NCBI GenBank assembly: GCA_902762955.1
Contig: CACWQH010000002.1
Location: 1 to 37,878 of the forward strand
Source: an uncultured Lachnospiraceae bacterium
Lineage (GTDB): Bacteria > Bacillota > Clostridia > Lachnospirales > Lachnospiraceae
Direction: 5' to 3'
Length of the DNA stretch: 37,878 nt
The stretch's first letter is position 1. Each line of letters opens with the position of its first letter. A program made the position numbers and the translations under genes. The notes under the pieces were generated by a model that was not told the DNA's origin, did no database searches, and saw nothing but the letters and a program-made list of their open reading frames with translations. Below are positions 23,925-32,552 of this stretch, in pieces.

Positions 23925-25916
23925 ATGAATAATATTGACATAAAATCAGTAAACTCCATAAGAGTTCTTGCGGCAGACGCAATTCAAAAGGCCAATTCCG
24001 GTCATCCGGGACTTCCTTTAGGTGCAGCTCCGGCAGCATATGAACTATGGGCTAAACATATGAAGCATAACCCTGCAAATCCTGACTGGGTAAACAGAGA
24101 CCGTTTTATCTTATCCGGTGGTCATGGTTCTGCACTGCTATATTCACTTCTTCATTTCTTTGGCTATGGTATAACCATAGATGATATGAAGAATTTCCGA
24201 CAGCTTGGTTCAAAAACTCCGGGTCATCCTGAGTACGGCCACACTATCGGTGTTGAAGCAACTACAGGCCCTCTTGGTGCCGGTATGGCTATGGCTGTAG
24301 GTATGGCTATGGCAGAGAACCATCTTGCTGCAACCTTTAATAAAGAAGGTTATCCGGTTGTCGACCACTATACTTATGTCTTAGGTGGTGACGGCTGTAT
24401 GATGGAGGGTATCTCCTATGAAGCATTTTCACTTGCAGGTACTCTCGGACTTGAAAAGCTTATTGTCCTTTATGATTCAAACAATATATCTATTGAAGGT
24501 GATACCAATATCGCCTTTAGAGAAGACGTAAGAAAGCGTTTTGAAGCCTTTGGTTTTCATACACAGCTTGTGGAGGATGGCAACGACCTTGATGCTATCG
24601 GCAAAGCTATAGAGGCTGCAAAGGCTGAAAAGGGCAGACCTTCCATGATAGAAATCAAAACCAAAATCGGTGCCGGATGTCCTGCAAAGGAAGGAAAGGC
24701 TTCTGCACACGGTGAACCTTTGGGCGTTGAAAATGTCGCAGCACTTCGAGAGAATCTCGGCATTGAGGATAAGGGTGCATTTGTTATCTCACAGGATGTA
24801 TATGATAATTTTGATAAAATTGCCAAGTCAAATGCTTCATATGAAGATGAGTGGAACAAACTCTTTGATGATTACTGTGCAAAATATCCTGATATGAAAA
24901 AGCTTTGGGATACTTATTATAATAAAGACAGTGCCGAGTGTCTTTTTGATCTTGATGATTTTTGGAACACCTGTGACAAGCCCGAGGCAACAAGAAATGT
25001 TTCCGGAAAGATCATAAATATAATTAAAAATGTTTTACCTAATATGTTTGGTGGTGCAGCAGATCTTGCTCCTTCGACCAAAACATATATGAATGATATG
25101 GGTGATTACTCAAAGGAAAATCCTTTAGGCAAAAATATTCATTTCGGAATAAGGGAAATCGCTATGGCTGCTATCGGAAACGGTATAGCCCTTCATGGAG
25201 GCTTAAGACCTTATGTTTCAACCTTCTTTGTATTTAGCGATTATGTTAAGCCTATGGCAAGGTTATCTTCTCTTATGGGACTTCCGCTTACATATGTGCT
25301 TACACATGACAGTATCGGTGTAGGTGAGGACGGCCCTACACACGAGCCTATAGAACAGCTTGCCATGTTAAGAGCCATGCCAAACTTTTATGTATTTCGT
25401 CCTGCAGATGCAACAGAATGCGCTGCTGCATGGTACTTTGCCCTTAACAAAAAGGATGCTCCTACAGCTCTTGTACTTTCAAGACAAAATCTTCCACAGC
25501 TTGACGGAAGCAGCCAGGAGGCTTTAAAGGGCGGATATATAATCTCAGATTCCGACAAGGATACACCTGATGCCATAATAATAGCAACAGGCTCTGAAGT
25601 GTCTCTTGCAATAGATGCAAAGGCAAAGCTTGCCGAAAATGATATAGATGTAAGAGTTGTCAGTATGCCATCTATGGATTTATTTGAAGATCAGCCGGAA
25701 GAATACAAGAATCGTATACTTCCAAAAAATGTAACTGCAAGAGTAGGTGTTGAAGCACTTGCAGAATTTGGCTGGGGTAAATATATCGGCATAGCCGGCG
25801 AGTTTGTGGGTATGCATTCATTTGGTGCATCAGCACCGGGTGGTCAGCTCTTTGAACACTTCGGAATTACAACGGATGCTGTTGTCGAAGCTGTAAAGAA
25901 AGTAACAGATAAATAG
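23925..25916 (+). CDS. tkt: Transketolase
   Basis: ThDP-dependent transfer of two-carbon units in the non-oxidative pentose phosphate pathway. The 663-residue protein is full length. The N-terminal PP domain has [27 protein letters not shown] and the ThDP motif [20 protein letters not shown]...NN (about 153-182). The Pyr domain shows [21 protein letters not shown], and [20 protein letters not shown] is diagnostic of transketolase. The C-terminal domain ends with [21 protein letters not shown] lies 11 nt before the ATG. The gene ends in a bidirectional terminator. Confidence 0.97.
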   Translation: MNNIDIKSVNSIRVLAADAIQKANSGHPGLPLGAAPAAYELWAKHMKHNPANPDWVNRDRFILSGGHGSALLYSLLHFFGYGITIDDMKNFRQLGSKTPGHPEYGHTIGVEATTGPLGAGMAMAVGMAMAENHLAATFNKEGYPVVDHYTYVLGGDGCMMEGISYEAFSLAGTLGLEKLIVLYDSNNISIEGDTNIAFREDVRKRFEAFGFHTQLVEDGNDLDAIGKAIEAAKAEKGRPSMIEIKTKIGAGCPAKEGKASAHGEPLGVENVAALRENLGIEDKGAFVISQDVYDNFDKIAKSNASYEDEWNKLFDDYCAKYPDMKKLWDTYYNKDSAECLFDLDDFWNTCDKPEATRNVSGKIINIIKNVLPNMFGGAADLAPSTKTYMNDMGDYSKENPLGKNIHFGIREIAMAAIGNGIALHGGLRPYVSTFFVFSDYVKPMARLSSLMGLPLTYVLTHDSIGVGEDGPTHEPIEQLAMLRAMPNFYVFRPADATECAAAWYFALNKKDAPTALVLSRQNLPQLDGSSQEALKGGYIISDSDKDTPDAIIIATGSEVSLAIDAKAKLAENDIDVRVVSMPSMDLFEDQPEEYKNRILPKNVTARVGVEALAEFGWGKYIGIAGEFVGMHSFGASAPGGQLFEHFGITTDAVVEAVKKVTDK

Positions 25917-25928
25917 ACGATGTGTCAT

Positions 25929-26073
25929 GGGCGTGAGCCCTATTACATCTATTCTAGAAACTATAGACTGCATAAAAAAATGTGCACGCATGGCACGTGT
26001 TACTTAACGCCATGCTTTGCACATTTTTTAATACAGTCTGATATACTCATACGTTGTAACAAGGCTCACGCCC
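25929..26073. repeat. Nested inverted repeat containing a bidirectional terminator
   Basis: Three concentric inverted repeats share one centre. Outer arms GGGCGTGAGCC (25929-25939) and GGCTCACGCCC (26063-26073) match over 11 bp. Middle arms AGACTG (25965-25970) and CAGTCT (26034-26039) match over 6 bp. The inner stem is AAAAAATGTGCA (25975-25986) with TGCACATTTTTT (26018-26029) plus GCATGGC/GCCATGC (25988-25994, 26009-26015). The inner part gives a strong terminator in both directions, as expected between convergent tkt and mecA. The outer stems are not needed for termination, so the whole may be a larger RNA or a mobile palindromic unit. Confidence 0.75.
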
Positions 26074-26084
26074 TGCAACATACT

Positions 26085-26858
26085 TTATATTTCGGAAAGC
26101 TTCTGAACCGCATCACTCTCGATAATCACCTTGAAGTGCTCATCCATATAATTAGGAGTTGCATAGGTTGCTTTAATCTTATTACCATACTCTCCCATTA
26201 TATTGCAGGTTCTTGAAAATTCACCGTCTGTGTTCTTATCTTTAGTCATGTAAAGATAAAATCTGCTGTCTCTTGGATTTTTATATAATGAATTCATACT
26301 CTTATAAATATTTTTTACAAGCTTTGCAGATAAAATTACCTCATCAAGAGATTTGAAAGCAAATATACGGAATACATTTTTATTGCTTTCAGTTTTTACA
26401 GCACTTCTTGTCTTTTTAGACATTCTGTTATTATTTAATGCATTTAAATTCTCTGCAAGACTTCCAAGTGCTTCGAGTAAGGAATCTGTAGCCGGTACCA
26501 TTCCATTATGATTATGCTCCTCAAACTCATCCTCGTCCTCAATATCATTATCATCGTATTCTTCCATTGCCGGTTTAGTGAATCTTGAAAATCTTGTATC
26601 CAACTCCTCCGGATCCTCAACCTTGGTAACTATAAGTACAAGGCACTCCGGTGAAACAGGTATAGCTTCTATCATAAGAGGAATATTATCCACTTCAAAT
26701 CCAAGTTCATTTGATGCCTGCTGCATCATCTCTCTAAAAAGCTCCTTAGCCTTATCAGTACCATATGCAAGCTCTGTAAGAAGCATCTCCTTGTCTGCAA
26801 GATCAGCCTTATAAAGAGTACATCTTATTTGATTTTCACTTAATCTCTCAATTTTCAC
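26085..26858 (-). CDS. mecA: Adaptor protein MecA
   Basis: Adaptor that delivers substrates to the ClpC/ClpP protease; in B. subtilis MecA targets ComK. The 257-residue protein has the N-terminal substrate-binding part (MKIERLSENQIRCTLYKADL), an acidic, variable linker (about 98-117, EEYDDNDIEDEDEFEEHNHN) and the C-terminal ClpC-binding domain with VFRIFAFKSLDEVILSAKLV, LYKNPRDSRFYLYM and the EYGNKIKA block. The start is GTG 26858, preceded by GAGGGGTG and giving the family N-terminus; a TTG at 26879 is upstream in frame. It converges on tkt with the nested repeat between. Confidence 0.9.
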   Translation of the reverse strand: MKIERLSENQIRCTLYKADLADKEMLLTELAYGTDKAKELFREMMQQASNELGFEVDNIPLMIEAIPVSPECLVLIVTKVEDPEELDTRFSRFTKPAMEEYDDNDIEDEDEFEEHNHNGMVPATDSLLEALGSLAENLNALNNNRMSKKTRSAVKTESNKNVFRIFAFKSLDEVILSAKLVKNIYKSMNSLYKNPRDSRFYLYMTKDKNTDGEFSRTCNIMGEYGNKIKATYATPNYMDEHFKVIIESDAVQKLSEI

Positions 26859-26933
26859 AGTTGTCACCCCTCTTTGCAATTATAAACATAATTGACTAAG
26901 CTAACTAATCTAACACTTTAATTTCTTAATATT

Positions 26934-26961
26934 AGTTTATCACAAATTATTTTACTGTAAA
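26934..26961 (-). promoter_or_regulatory. Possible mecA promoter
   Basis: Minus-strand TTTACA (26961-26956), 16-nt spacer, TAAACT (26939-26934). A moderate match in very AT-rich DNA, so uncertain. Confidence 0.3.
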
Positions 26962-27261
26962 GATTTTTCGTACTTTTTTCACAATATTTTTATTGGTAAA
27001 ATTGCTTTTTTAATCCAGTCCTTGCAATAAAAATATATTTGTAGTAAAGTATTATCATACAAATGCGCAAAAATGTCAATTCATTATTTTCAAAAGTAAT
27101 ATCTTTTATTTTAACTATTAGCATTTTCCCATCCTGGTGATAATTGTAAAAGTAAAAATATTATTTTATTTTAATGCATTTGTATACTATATATGATATG
27201 AATTTAAGAAAAAGAAGGTGCTGTATAAAAAAGTAAAATATCAATTGCATTACAAAACACG
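26962..27261. other. AT-rich intergenic stretch without a supported gene
   Basis: About 300 nt between mecA and the ferredoxin terminator. It has many A/T tracts, one isolated GTATAC (27182-27187) and no convincing coding frame or structured RNA. A 19-codon plus-strand frame (27218-27277) is too short to support. Confidence 0.5.
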
Positions 27262-27291
27262 AAAAAAGGGAGCTTAAAAACTCCCTTTTTC
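27262..27291 (-). terminator. Terminator after the ferredoxin gene
   Basis: Hairpin AAAAAGGGAG / CTCCCTTTTT (arms 27263-27272 and 27281-27290) with A- and T-rich flanks on both sides, so it can act on either strand. It lies about 60 nt after the ferredoxin stop. Confidence 0.8.
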
Positions 27292-27352
27292 TTTTTAAAT
27301 ATTTTTCTTTTTCATTAACTATATTGTGCTTTATGAAATTACTCCTCAAAAA

Positions 27353-27523
27353 TTACTCTTCAGAAATAACTCCCATAGGACAAGTTCCTGCACATGAACC
27401 ACAAGAAATGCATGCATCAGGATCGATAACAAATGCTCCATCGCCTTCGCTTATAGCTCCAACAGGGCAAGCGCCTGCACATGATCCACAGCTGATGCAT
27501 CCTTCGTTAATAACAAATGCCAT
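27353..27523 (-). CDS. 2[4Fe-4S] ferredoxin, clostridial type
   Basis: A 56-residue small electron carrier with two CxxCxxCxxxC motifs (Cys9, 12, 15, 19 and Cys38, 41, 44, 48), each followed by Pro as in clostridial 8-Fe ferredoxins. It would serve pyruvate:ferredoxin or hydrogenase-type reactions. ATG 27523 follows AAGGAGG; a longer frame to 27571 has no such site and would cover the promoter. It lies downstream of hydF with its own promoter, so it need not depend on the hyd transcript. Confidence 0.95.
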   Translation of the reverse strand: MAFVINEGCISCGSCAGACPVGAISEGDGAFVIDPDACISCGSCAGTCPMGVISEE

Positions 27524-27571
27524 AATATGTACCTCCTTACTAGTATGCTCAACATTTTTACTGCTACGCAT

Positions 27572-27600
27572 ATTTTAATCTATTTTATATTTTATATCAA
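27572..27600 (-). promoter_or_regulatory. Promoter of the ferredoxin gene
   Basis: Minus-strand TTGATA (27600-27595), 17-nt spacer, TAAAAT (27577-27572), about 50 nt before the ATG. Confidence 0.55.
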
Positions 27601-27647
27601 GGCTTTTTTATAAAAAAAGAAAAAGTTAGGCAAGGTAAACTCTCGGT

Positions 27648-28850
27648 TTAACTATAATTCCCATTAAATAATTCCAGTGATCTGAAAAGTATTCCCTGAG
27701 TAAGGGCAATTACCGTACCGTAATTTGTAAACGGAACCCCCGCATCTATGGCACACTTCATTCTGTATTTCATCTCACGCTCATTTAACATGCAGCCTCC
27801 ACAATGAACTATCGCCTTGTACTTTGATAATTCTTCCGGAAAATCCATGCCCTGACTATACTCAAAGTGTATATCCTTTCCGGTGTACTCCTTAATCCAG
27901 TTAGGAAGCTTTACGGTTCCGATATCACCACACTGCCTATGGTGAGTACAGCCTTCGGAGATAAGAACTGTATCTCCATCCTTTAATGAATCTATAGCGT
28001 AAGCTCCGGAAACAGCGGTCTCTAAAAAGCCCTTATATCGTGCCATAAGAATCGAAAATGATGTAAGTTTAATATCATCAGGAAGACCGGTTGCAACTGT
28101 CTTAAACACCTGGCTGTCCGTTATAACAAGCTTAGGTTTTACAGAGAGCTTTTCCAATGCAGCTGTTATCTCATTTTCTTTAACTACCATTGTTACTGCA
28201 CCTGCATCAAGCAGATCCCTTATGGTCTGCTGCTGTGGAAGTATCAGTCTTCCTTTCGGTGCTGCCTTATCTATAGGAACAACCAGCATTACAACATCAC
28301 CGGAACATATCAGATCAGACACAAGCTTCTTTTCAGGCTTATCGTCTGTCATAAAAGCTATTTTTTCTTTAAGCTGATCAATATTATTTTTATCCTTGGC
28401 ACTGACCAAAATAGCATTTTCTTCTGAAGACAGGCGGATCATATCCTTTACATCAAGGAGGTCGCATTTGTTATATACAAGAACATAATTAATGTTTTTC
28501 TTTTTGAATATATCCAAAAGCTCATAATCTGCTGCCGTCATACCGACCGTTGCATCAACAACCAAAACCGCTACATCGGTTTTATTTAAAACCTGCTTGG
28601 TCTTTTTTACTCTCAGTTCTCCAAGAGCTCCGTCATCATCAAAACCCGGAGTGTCTATAATAAGAACAGGTCCCATAGGTAAGAGCTCCATCGACTTTGT
28701 AACCGGATCGGTTGTTGTTCCCATAACATCAGAAACAACAGAAAGCTCCTGCCCAGTAACCGCATTTACCACACTGGATTTACCGGCATTACGTCTTCCG
28801 AAAAATCCAATATGTACTCTGTTTGCCGAAGGTGTATCATTCATACCCAT
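27648..28850 (-). CDS. hydF: [FeFe]-hydrogenase H-cluster maturation GTPase HydF
   Basis: Scaffold on which the diiron subcluster of [FeFe]-hydrogenase is assembled before transfer to HydA. The 400-residue protein has an N-terminal GTPase domain with P-loop GRRNAGKS (18-25), the TTTDPV switch, DTPGFDDDG and the NKCD specificity motif (YNKCDLL), then the dimerisation part and the C-terminal iron-sulfur domain with CTHHRQCGDIG and HCGGCMLNEREM. ATG 28850 follows an AGGAGA-type site. It starts 14 nt after hydG stops, so hydG-hydF is an operon. No hydrogenase structural gene and no hydE are in the window. Confidence 0.96.
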   Translation of the reverse strand: MGMNDTPSANRVHIGFFGRRNAGKSSVVNAVTGQELSVVSDVMGTTTDPVTKSMELLPMGPVLIIDTPGFDDDGALGELRVKKTKQVLNKTDVAVLVVDATVGMTAADYELLDIFKKKNINYVLVYNKCDLLDVKDMIRLSSEENAILVSAKDKNNIDQLKEKIAFMTDDKPEKKLVSDLICSGDVVMLVVPIDKAAPKGRLILPQQQTIRDLLDAGAVTMVVKENEITAALEKLSVKPKLVITDSQVFKTVATGLPDDIKLTSFSILMARYKGFLETAVSGAYAIDSLKDGDTVLISEGCTHHRQCGDIGTVKLPNWIKEYTGKDIHFEYSQGMDFPEELSKYKAIVHCGGCMLNEREMKYRMKCAIDAGVPFTNYGTVIALTQGILFRSLELFNGNYS

Positions 28851-28864
28851 AAGACCATCTCCTT

Positions 28865-30304
28865 TTAGAACCTGAAATCCCTTTCATCATCTACTATCTT
28901 ATCAAGATACTTTTTACAAGTCTCACGTACATTTTCCTTTGGAATATTTAAAAGCTCGCGCTCTATCATTTCCTCGCCCATCTTTTTGGTTTCTTCGCTT
29001 GCATAATCAACCAGATACTCCTTGAGAGTCATAAGCGCATTTGGATGGCAGCAGTTTTGAATCTGTCCCGCCTTACAAAGTGCCATAAAACGGTCACCCG
29101 TTCTTCCGGCTCTGTAGCAGGCGGTACAAAAGCTAGGTATGTGTCCGCTCTCCATAAGCCACTTTATTACCTCATCCAGGGTTCTTTGGTCAGATACATC
29201 AAACTGCTCGGTATCATGAGGTCTTTCCTCTTCGGTATATCCTCCTACAGAGGTACGTGAGCCTCCGCTTATCTGTGATATACCAACCTGAAGCATCCTT
29301 GCTCTTACCTTTTCATTTTCTCTGGTTGAAATAATCATTCCCGTATATGGAACAGCAATTCTGATGCAGGCTGCTATCTTGGTAAATATTTCATCTGATA
29401 TTGAATTATCAAAAGCATCCGGATCTATATCATCAGCATGCTTTACTCTCGGAACACTTATCGTATGCGGTCCTACACCATGAACCGCCTCAAGATGTTC
29501 TGCATGCATAAGCAAGCCCGCAAACTCATATTTATAGCCTTCAAGTCCAAATAATACACCGAGACCTACATCATCTATACCGCCCTCCATAGCTCTGTCC
29601 ATCGCCTCGGTATGATATGCATAATCATGCTTTGGTCCGTAAGGATGAAGCTCTTCGTAACCTTTTTTATTGTAGGTTTCCTGAAATAATATATATGTAC
29701 CGATTCCTGCATCGGCAAGCTTCTTATAGTTTTCTACTGTAGTTGCCGCAATATTTACATTTACACGTCTTATATCGCCGTTTTTATGATGAACACCATA
29801 AATTGTTTTTATGCTTTCCAATATATATTCTATAGGATTATTTTCCGGATCCTCACCTGCTTCAATAGCAAGTCTCTTATGACCCATATCCTGCAAAGCA
29901 ATAACCTCTGCACGAATCTCCTCCTGCGTCAGCTTCTTTCTTACGATATGGCTGTTTTCCACATGATACGGACAATAAAGGCATCCGTTTATACAATAAT
30001 TGGAAAGGTAAAGCGGTGCAAATATTACTATCCTGTTGCCATAAAATGCAAGCTTAATCTCCTCCGCTACCTCATACATCCTCTCAATTCTTGAAGGCTC
30101 CTCACAAGCCAAAAGTACTGAAGCTTCCCTATGTGTAAGTCCGCTGCAATGCCATCCGTCCGCTGTCTTCGTAGGTCTTGCTTTTTCAAGTATACTGTCA
30201 ATCAGTTCATAATTATCTTTGTTTGCCTCAGCATAGGAAAGAGTTTCCCTTATCTCCCCGTCATCTATAAACTCTTCTGCCTTAAGGGATTTTGGATTGT
30301 ACAT
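28865..30304 (-). CDS. hydG: [FeFe]-hydrogenase maturation tyrosine lyase HydG
   Basis: Radical SAM enzyme that splits tyrosine to p-cresol and dehydroglycine and makes the CO and cyanide ligands of the H-cluster. The 479-residue protein carries the radical SAM motif CINGCLYC (Cys104, Cys108, Cys111), which follows the ThiH/HydG-type CxxxCxxC spacing, and the C-terminal second cluster site CTACYRAGRTGDRFMALCKAG that separates HydG from ThiH. ATG 30304 has GAGGTG upstream. It is followed closely by hydF. Confidence 0.96.
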   Translation of the reverse strand: MYNPKSLKAEEFIDDGEIRETLSYAEANKDNYELIDSILEKARPTKTADGWHCSGLTHREASVLLACEEPSRIERMYEVAEEIKLAFYGNRIVIFAPLYLSNYCINGCLYCPYHVENSHIVRKKLTQEEIRAEVIALQDMGHKRLAIEAGEDPENNPIEYILESIKTIYGVHHKNGDIRRVNVNIAATTVENYKKLADAGIGTYILFQETYNKKGYEELHPYGPKHDYAYHTEAMDRAMEGGIDDVGLGVLFGLEGYKYEFAGLLMHAEHLEAVHGVGPHTISVPRVKHADDIDPDAFDNSISDEIFTKIAACIRIAVPYTGMIISTRENEKVRARMLQVGISQISGGSRTSVGGYTEEERPHDTEQFDVSDQRTLDEVIKWLMESGHIPSFCTACYRAGRTGDRFMALCKAGQIQNCCHPNALMTLKEYLVDYASEETKKMGEEMIERELLNIPKENVRETCKKYLDKIVDDERDFRF

Positions 30305-30378
30305 TATTTCACCTCGTCTTAATTATTTTGGTTTATTAATCTTAATCTGTTTCGAAAGCTTTTATCATAAGCTAAGTC

Positions 30379-31797
30379 TTATTCTACAACCTGAACCTTA
30401 ATCATATTGGTCTTACCGCTTATTCCGAGAGGAACTCCGGCTGTCATGACAACAGTGTCATCCACCTCTATAAGTCCAAGCTTTTTACCTGCCATAATGG
30501 CGTGATCAAAGAGTTCAAATATTTCATTTTTTTCTTCTATTTTAACAGGATGAATTCCCCATGAAAGATTGAGCTGTCTGCAGACTCTTTCATCTGTGGA
30601 ACCTGCCAATATATCACAGGATGGTCTGTATCTGCATATCATCCTTGCAGAGGTACCTGACTTTGTAACCGTTACAATAGCTTTGGCATTGAGGTCCATG
30701 GCTGTTGTGCAGGTAGCATGACAGACTGCATCGGTAACATTTGGATTAAACGGTCTGTCAAAGCTGAAAAATCTCTTTCTGTAATCTATATCCCTCTCTG
30801 TTCTTTCAGCTATCTTGACCATTGTCTTAAGTGCCTCTATAGGATAAAGACCTGCTGCAGTTTCACCGGAAAGCATGATTGCGCTGGTACCGTCATAAAT
30901 CGAATTAGCCACATCAGTAGTCTCAGCTCTTGTCGGACGTGGATTTTTCATCATGGAATCAAGCATCTGTGTAGCAGTTATAACCTGCTTTCCTGCCTTA
31001 TAAACCTTCTTGATAATCATCTTCTGGATTACGGGAACCTCCTCACCCGGTATCTCGACTCCCATGTCTCCACGGGCAACCATAATACCATGGGATGCAG
31101 CTATTATCTCATCTATGTTTTCCACACCCTCTGCATTTTCTATCTTGGCAATTATATTAATTCCCTTAGCACCATTATCATCAAGCAGGTTTCTAATCTC
31201 CAAAACATCTCTTGCCGAACGCACAAATGATGCAGCTATAAAATCCACTCCCTGCTTGATACCAAACATTATGTCAGATACATCCTTTTCACTCATATAA
31301 GGCATATTAAGGTGAATACCCGGGATATTTACTCCCTTATGATTGGATACATATCCGCCGTTAATTACATCGCAAACAATATCCTTATCCTTTATCTCTT
31401 TAACCTTTAATTCAATCAAACCATCATCTATAAGGATTCTTCCGCCGACATCTATATCCTCGTGAAGCCTATCATAGGTAATCTTTGAAATGTGACGGTT
31501 ACCCATTACCTCTCTTGATGTAAGAGTAAATTCCTGACCTGCCTCAAGTAAAACCTTGCCCTCTTCAAAATCTCCGGTTCTAACCTCAGGACCCTTTGTA
31601 TCTAAAAGTAAGGCAATAGGCTTACCTGTCTCCTGCCTTATCTTCTTTACCATATCCATACGTTTTTTTTGCTCTTCATATGTACCGTGTGAAAAATTGA
31701 GTCTTGCAACGTCCATTCCGGAATCTATAAGTTCCCTTAATACCTCTTCATTATCCGTCGAAGGACCCATTGTACAAATTATCTTTGTCTTTCTCAT
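30379..31797 (-). CDS. pyk: Pyruvate kinase
   Basis: Converts phosphoenolpyruvate and ADP to pyruvate and ATP, feeding PFL. The 472-residue protein starts with MRKTKIICTMGPSTDN, has LARLNFSHG-type VARLNFSHGTYE, LLDTKGPEVRTGD, the active-site IAKIENAEGVENIDEI and MVARGDMGVEIPGEEVP, and MLSGETAAGLYPIEA. It ends about where the C-terminal regulatory domain ends, so it lacks the extra PEP-utiliser domain found in some Bacillus enzymes. ATG 31797 is chosen because GGAGA precedes it; the frame continues to 31815. It has its own promoter. Confidence 0.96.
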   Translation of the reverse strand: MRKTKIICTMGPSTDNEEVLRELIDSGMDVARLNFSHGTYEEQKKRMDMVKKIRQETGKPIALLLDTKGPEVRTGDFEEGKVLLEAGQEFTLTSREVMGNRHISKITYDRLHEDIDVGGRILIDDGLIELKVKEIKDKDIVCDVINGGYVSNHKGVNIPGIHLNMPYMSEKDVSDIMFGIKQGVDFIAASFVRSARDVLEIRNLLDDNGAKGINIIAKIENAEGVENIDEIIAASHGIMVARGDMGVEIPGEEVPVIQKMIIKKVYKAGKQVITATQMLDSMMKNPRPTRAETTDVANSIYDGTSAIMLSGETAAGLYPIEALKTMVKIAERTERDIDYRKRFFSFDRPFNPNVTDAVCHATCTTAMDLNAKAIVTVTKSGTSARMICRYRPSCDILAGSTDERVCRQLNLSWGIHPVKIEEKNEIFELFDHAIMAGKKLGLIEVDDTVVMTAGVPLGISGKTNMIKVQVVE

Positions 31798-31882
31798 AAA
31801 AAAATCTCCTATCATTTAGTCATATATTATTATTGTCAATTGTAAAAAATATGAACAACAAATACACCTAAAACATACTTAT

Positions 31883-31911
31883 AGTATAAGCATCTTCATA
31901 TCAAAAATCAA
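31883..31911 (-). promoter_or_regulatory. Promoter of pyk
   Basis: Minus-strand TTGATT (31911-31906), 17-nt spacer, TATACT (31888-31883). Divergent from the lipoprotein promoter. Confidence 0.5.
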
Positions 31912-31939
31912 TGTGAAAATATACATTTTGATAATATAT

Positions 31940-31968
31940 TTGACAAATATTACTAACGCAATTAAAAT
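31940..31968 (+). promoter_or_regulatory. Promoter of the lipoprotein gene
   Basis: TTGACA (31940-31945), 17-nt spacer, TAAAAT (31963-31968). The predicted start is near 31975. Confidence 0.65.
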
Positions 31969-31997
31969 TAGTGTGAATAACTATTTACACTAATTTT
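31964..31997. promoter_or_regulatory. Inverted repeat over the -10 and start site of the lipoprotein promoter
   Basis: Arms AAAATTAGTGT (31964-31974) and ACACTAATTTT (31987-31997), 11 bp each with a 12-nt gap. The left arm overlaps the -10 and the start site, so an RNA hairpin would be incomplete; a DNA operator is the simpler reading. Confidence 0.45.
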
Positions 31998-32022
31998 TAT
32001 TGTATTTGAACAGGAGATTTTT

Positions 32023-32517
32023 ATGAAAAATCATTTTAAAAAAATTGCAGCCATAAATTTAATATTATTAATGTGCATTACAACCTTAACGGGTTGCAGC
32101 AAGGATCCTAAAAATTTCTCCTGCGGTGCGCTTACTGTAACTCTTAACAAAACCTTTAAGGAATCAAGCCACAAAGGATTTGATTTATATGTTTCCAGTG
32201 AAAATGTCATTTTTTCGGTTGTCGAAGAAACAGAAGAAAACCTTGAATTTTCCGGATACACTATTTCCAATTTAAAAGGATATTGTGAAGAGATTATGTT
32301 GCTTAACGAGGTATCCTCTGACGCCTTAAAGCAGCGAAATGATTACTATTACTTTACTAATAAAAAGACCATTTCAGGAGCCTCTTACACTTATGTGCAT
32401 TGCATGTTTTATGGTGCAGGCTCATACTGGATATGCGAATTTGTGTGCAAATCAAAAAACTATGATGCATATAAAGACCGTATATTTAAATGGGCTGATT
32501 CAATTACAATACAATAA
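32023..32517 (+). CDS. Small putative lipoprotein of unknown function
   Basis: A 164-residue protein with a lipoprotein signal peptide: basic start (MKNHFKK), hydrophobic core IAAINLILLMCITTL and lipobox LTGC, predicting lipidation at Cys25. The mature part has no family I recognise; it contains scattered Cys, Tyr and Lys and ends FKWADSITIQ. AGGAGA precedes the ATG. It lies 35 nt upstream of murC on the same strand, so it may share the murC transcript. Confidence 0.8.
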   Translation: MKNHFKKIAAINLILLMCITTLTGCSKDPKNFSCGALTVTLNKTFKESSHKGFDLYVSSENVIFSVVEETEENLEFSGYTISNLKGYCEEIMLLNEVSSDALKQRNDYYYFTNKKTISGASYTYVHCMFYGAGSYWICEFVCKSKNYDAYKDRIFKWADSITIQ

Positions 32518-32552
32518 AAAATAAAATATAACAAGAAATGTGAGGTTATAAC

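Noticed and set aside
27218-27277. 19-codon plus-strand ORF ending at a terminator, very basic peptide
   Set aside because: Too short, GTG start with a weak SD, and no clear promoter; the terminator is explained by the ferredoxin gene on the other strand.
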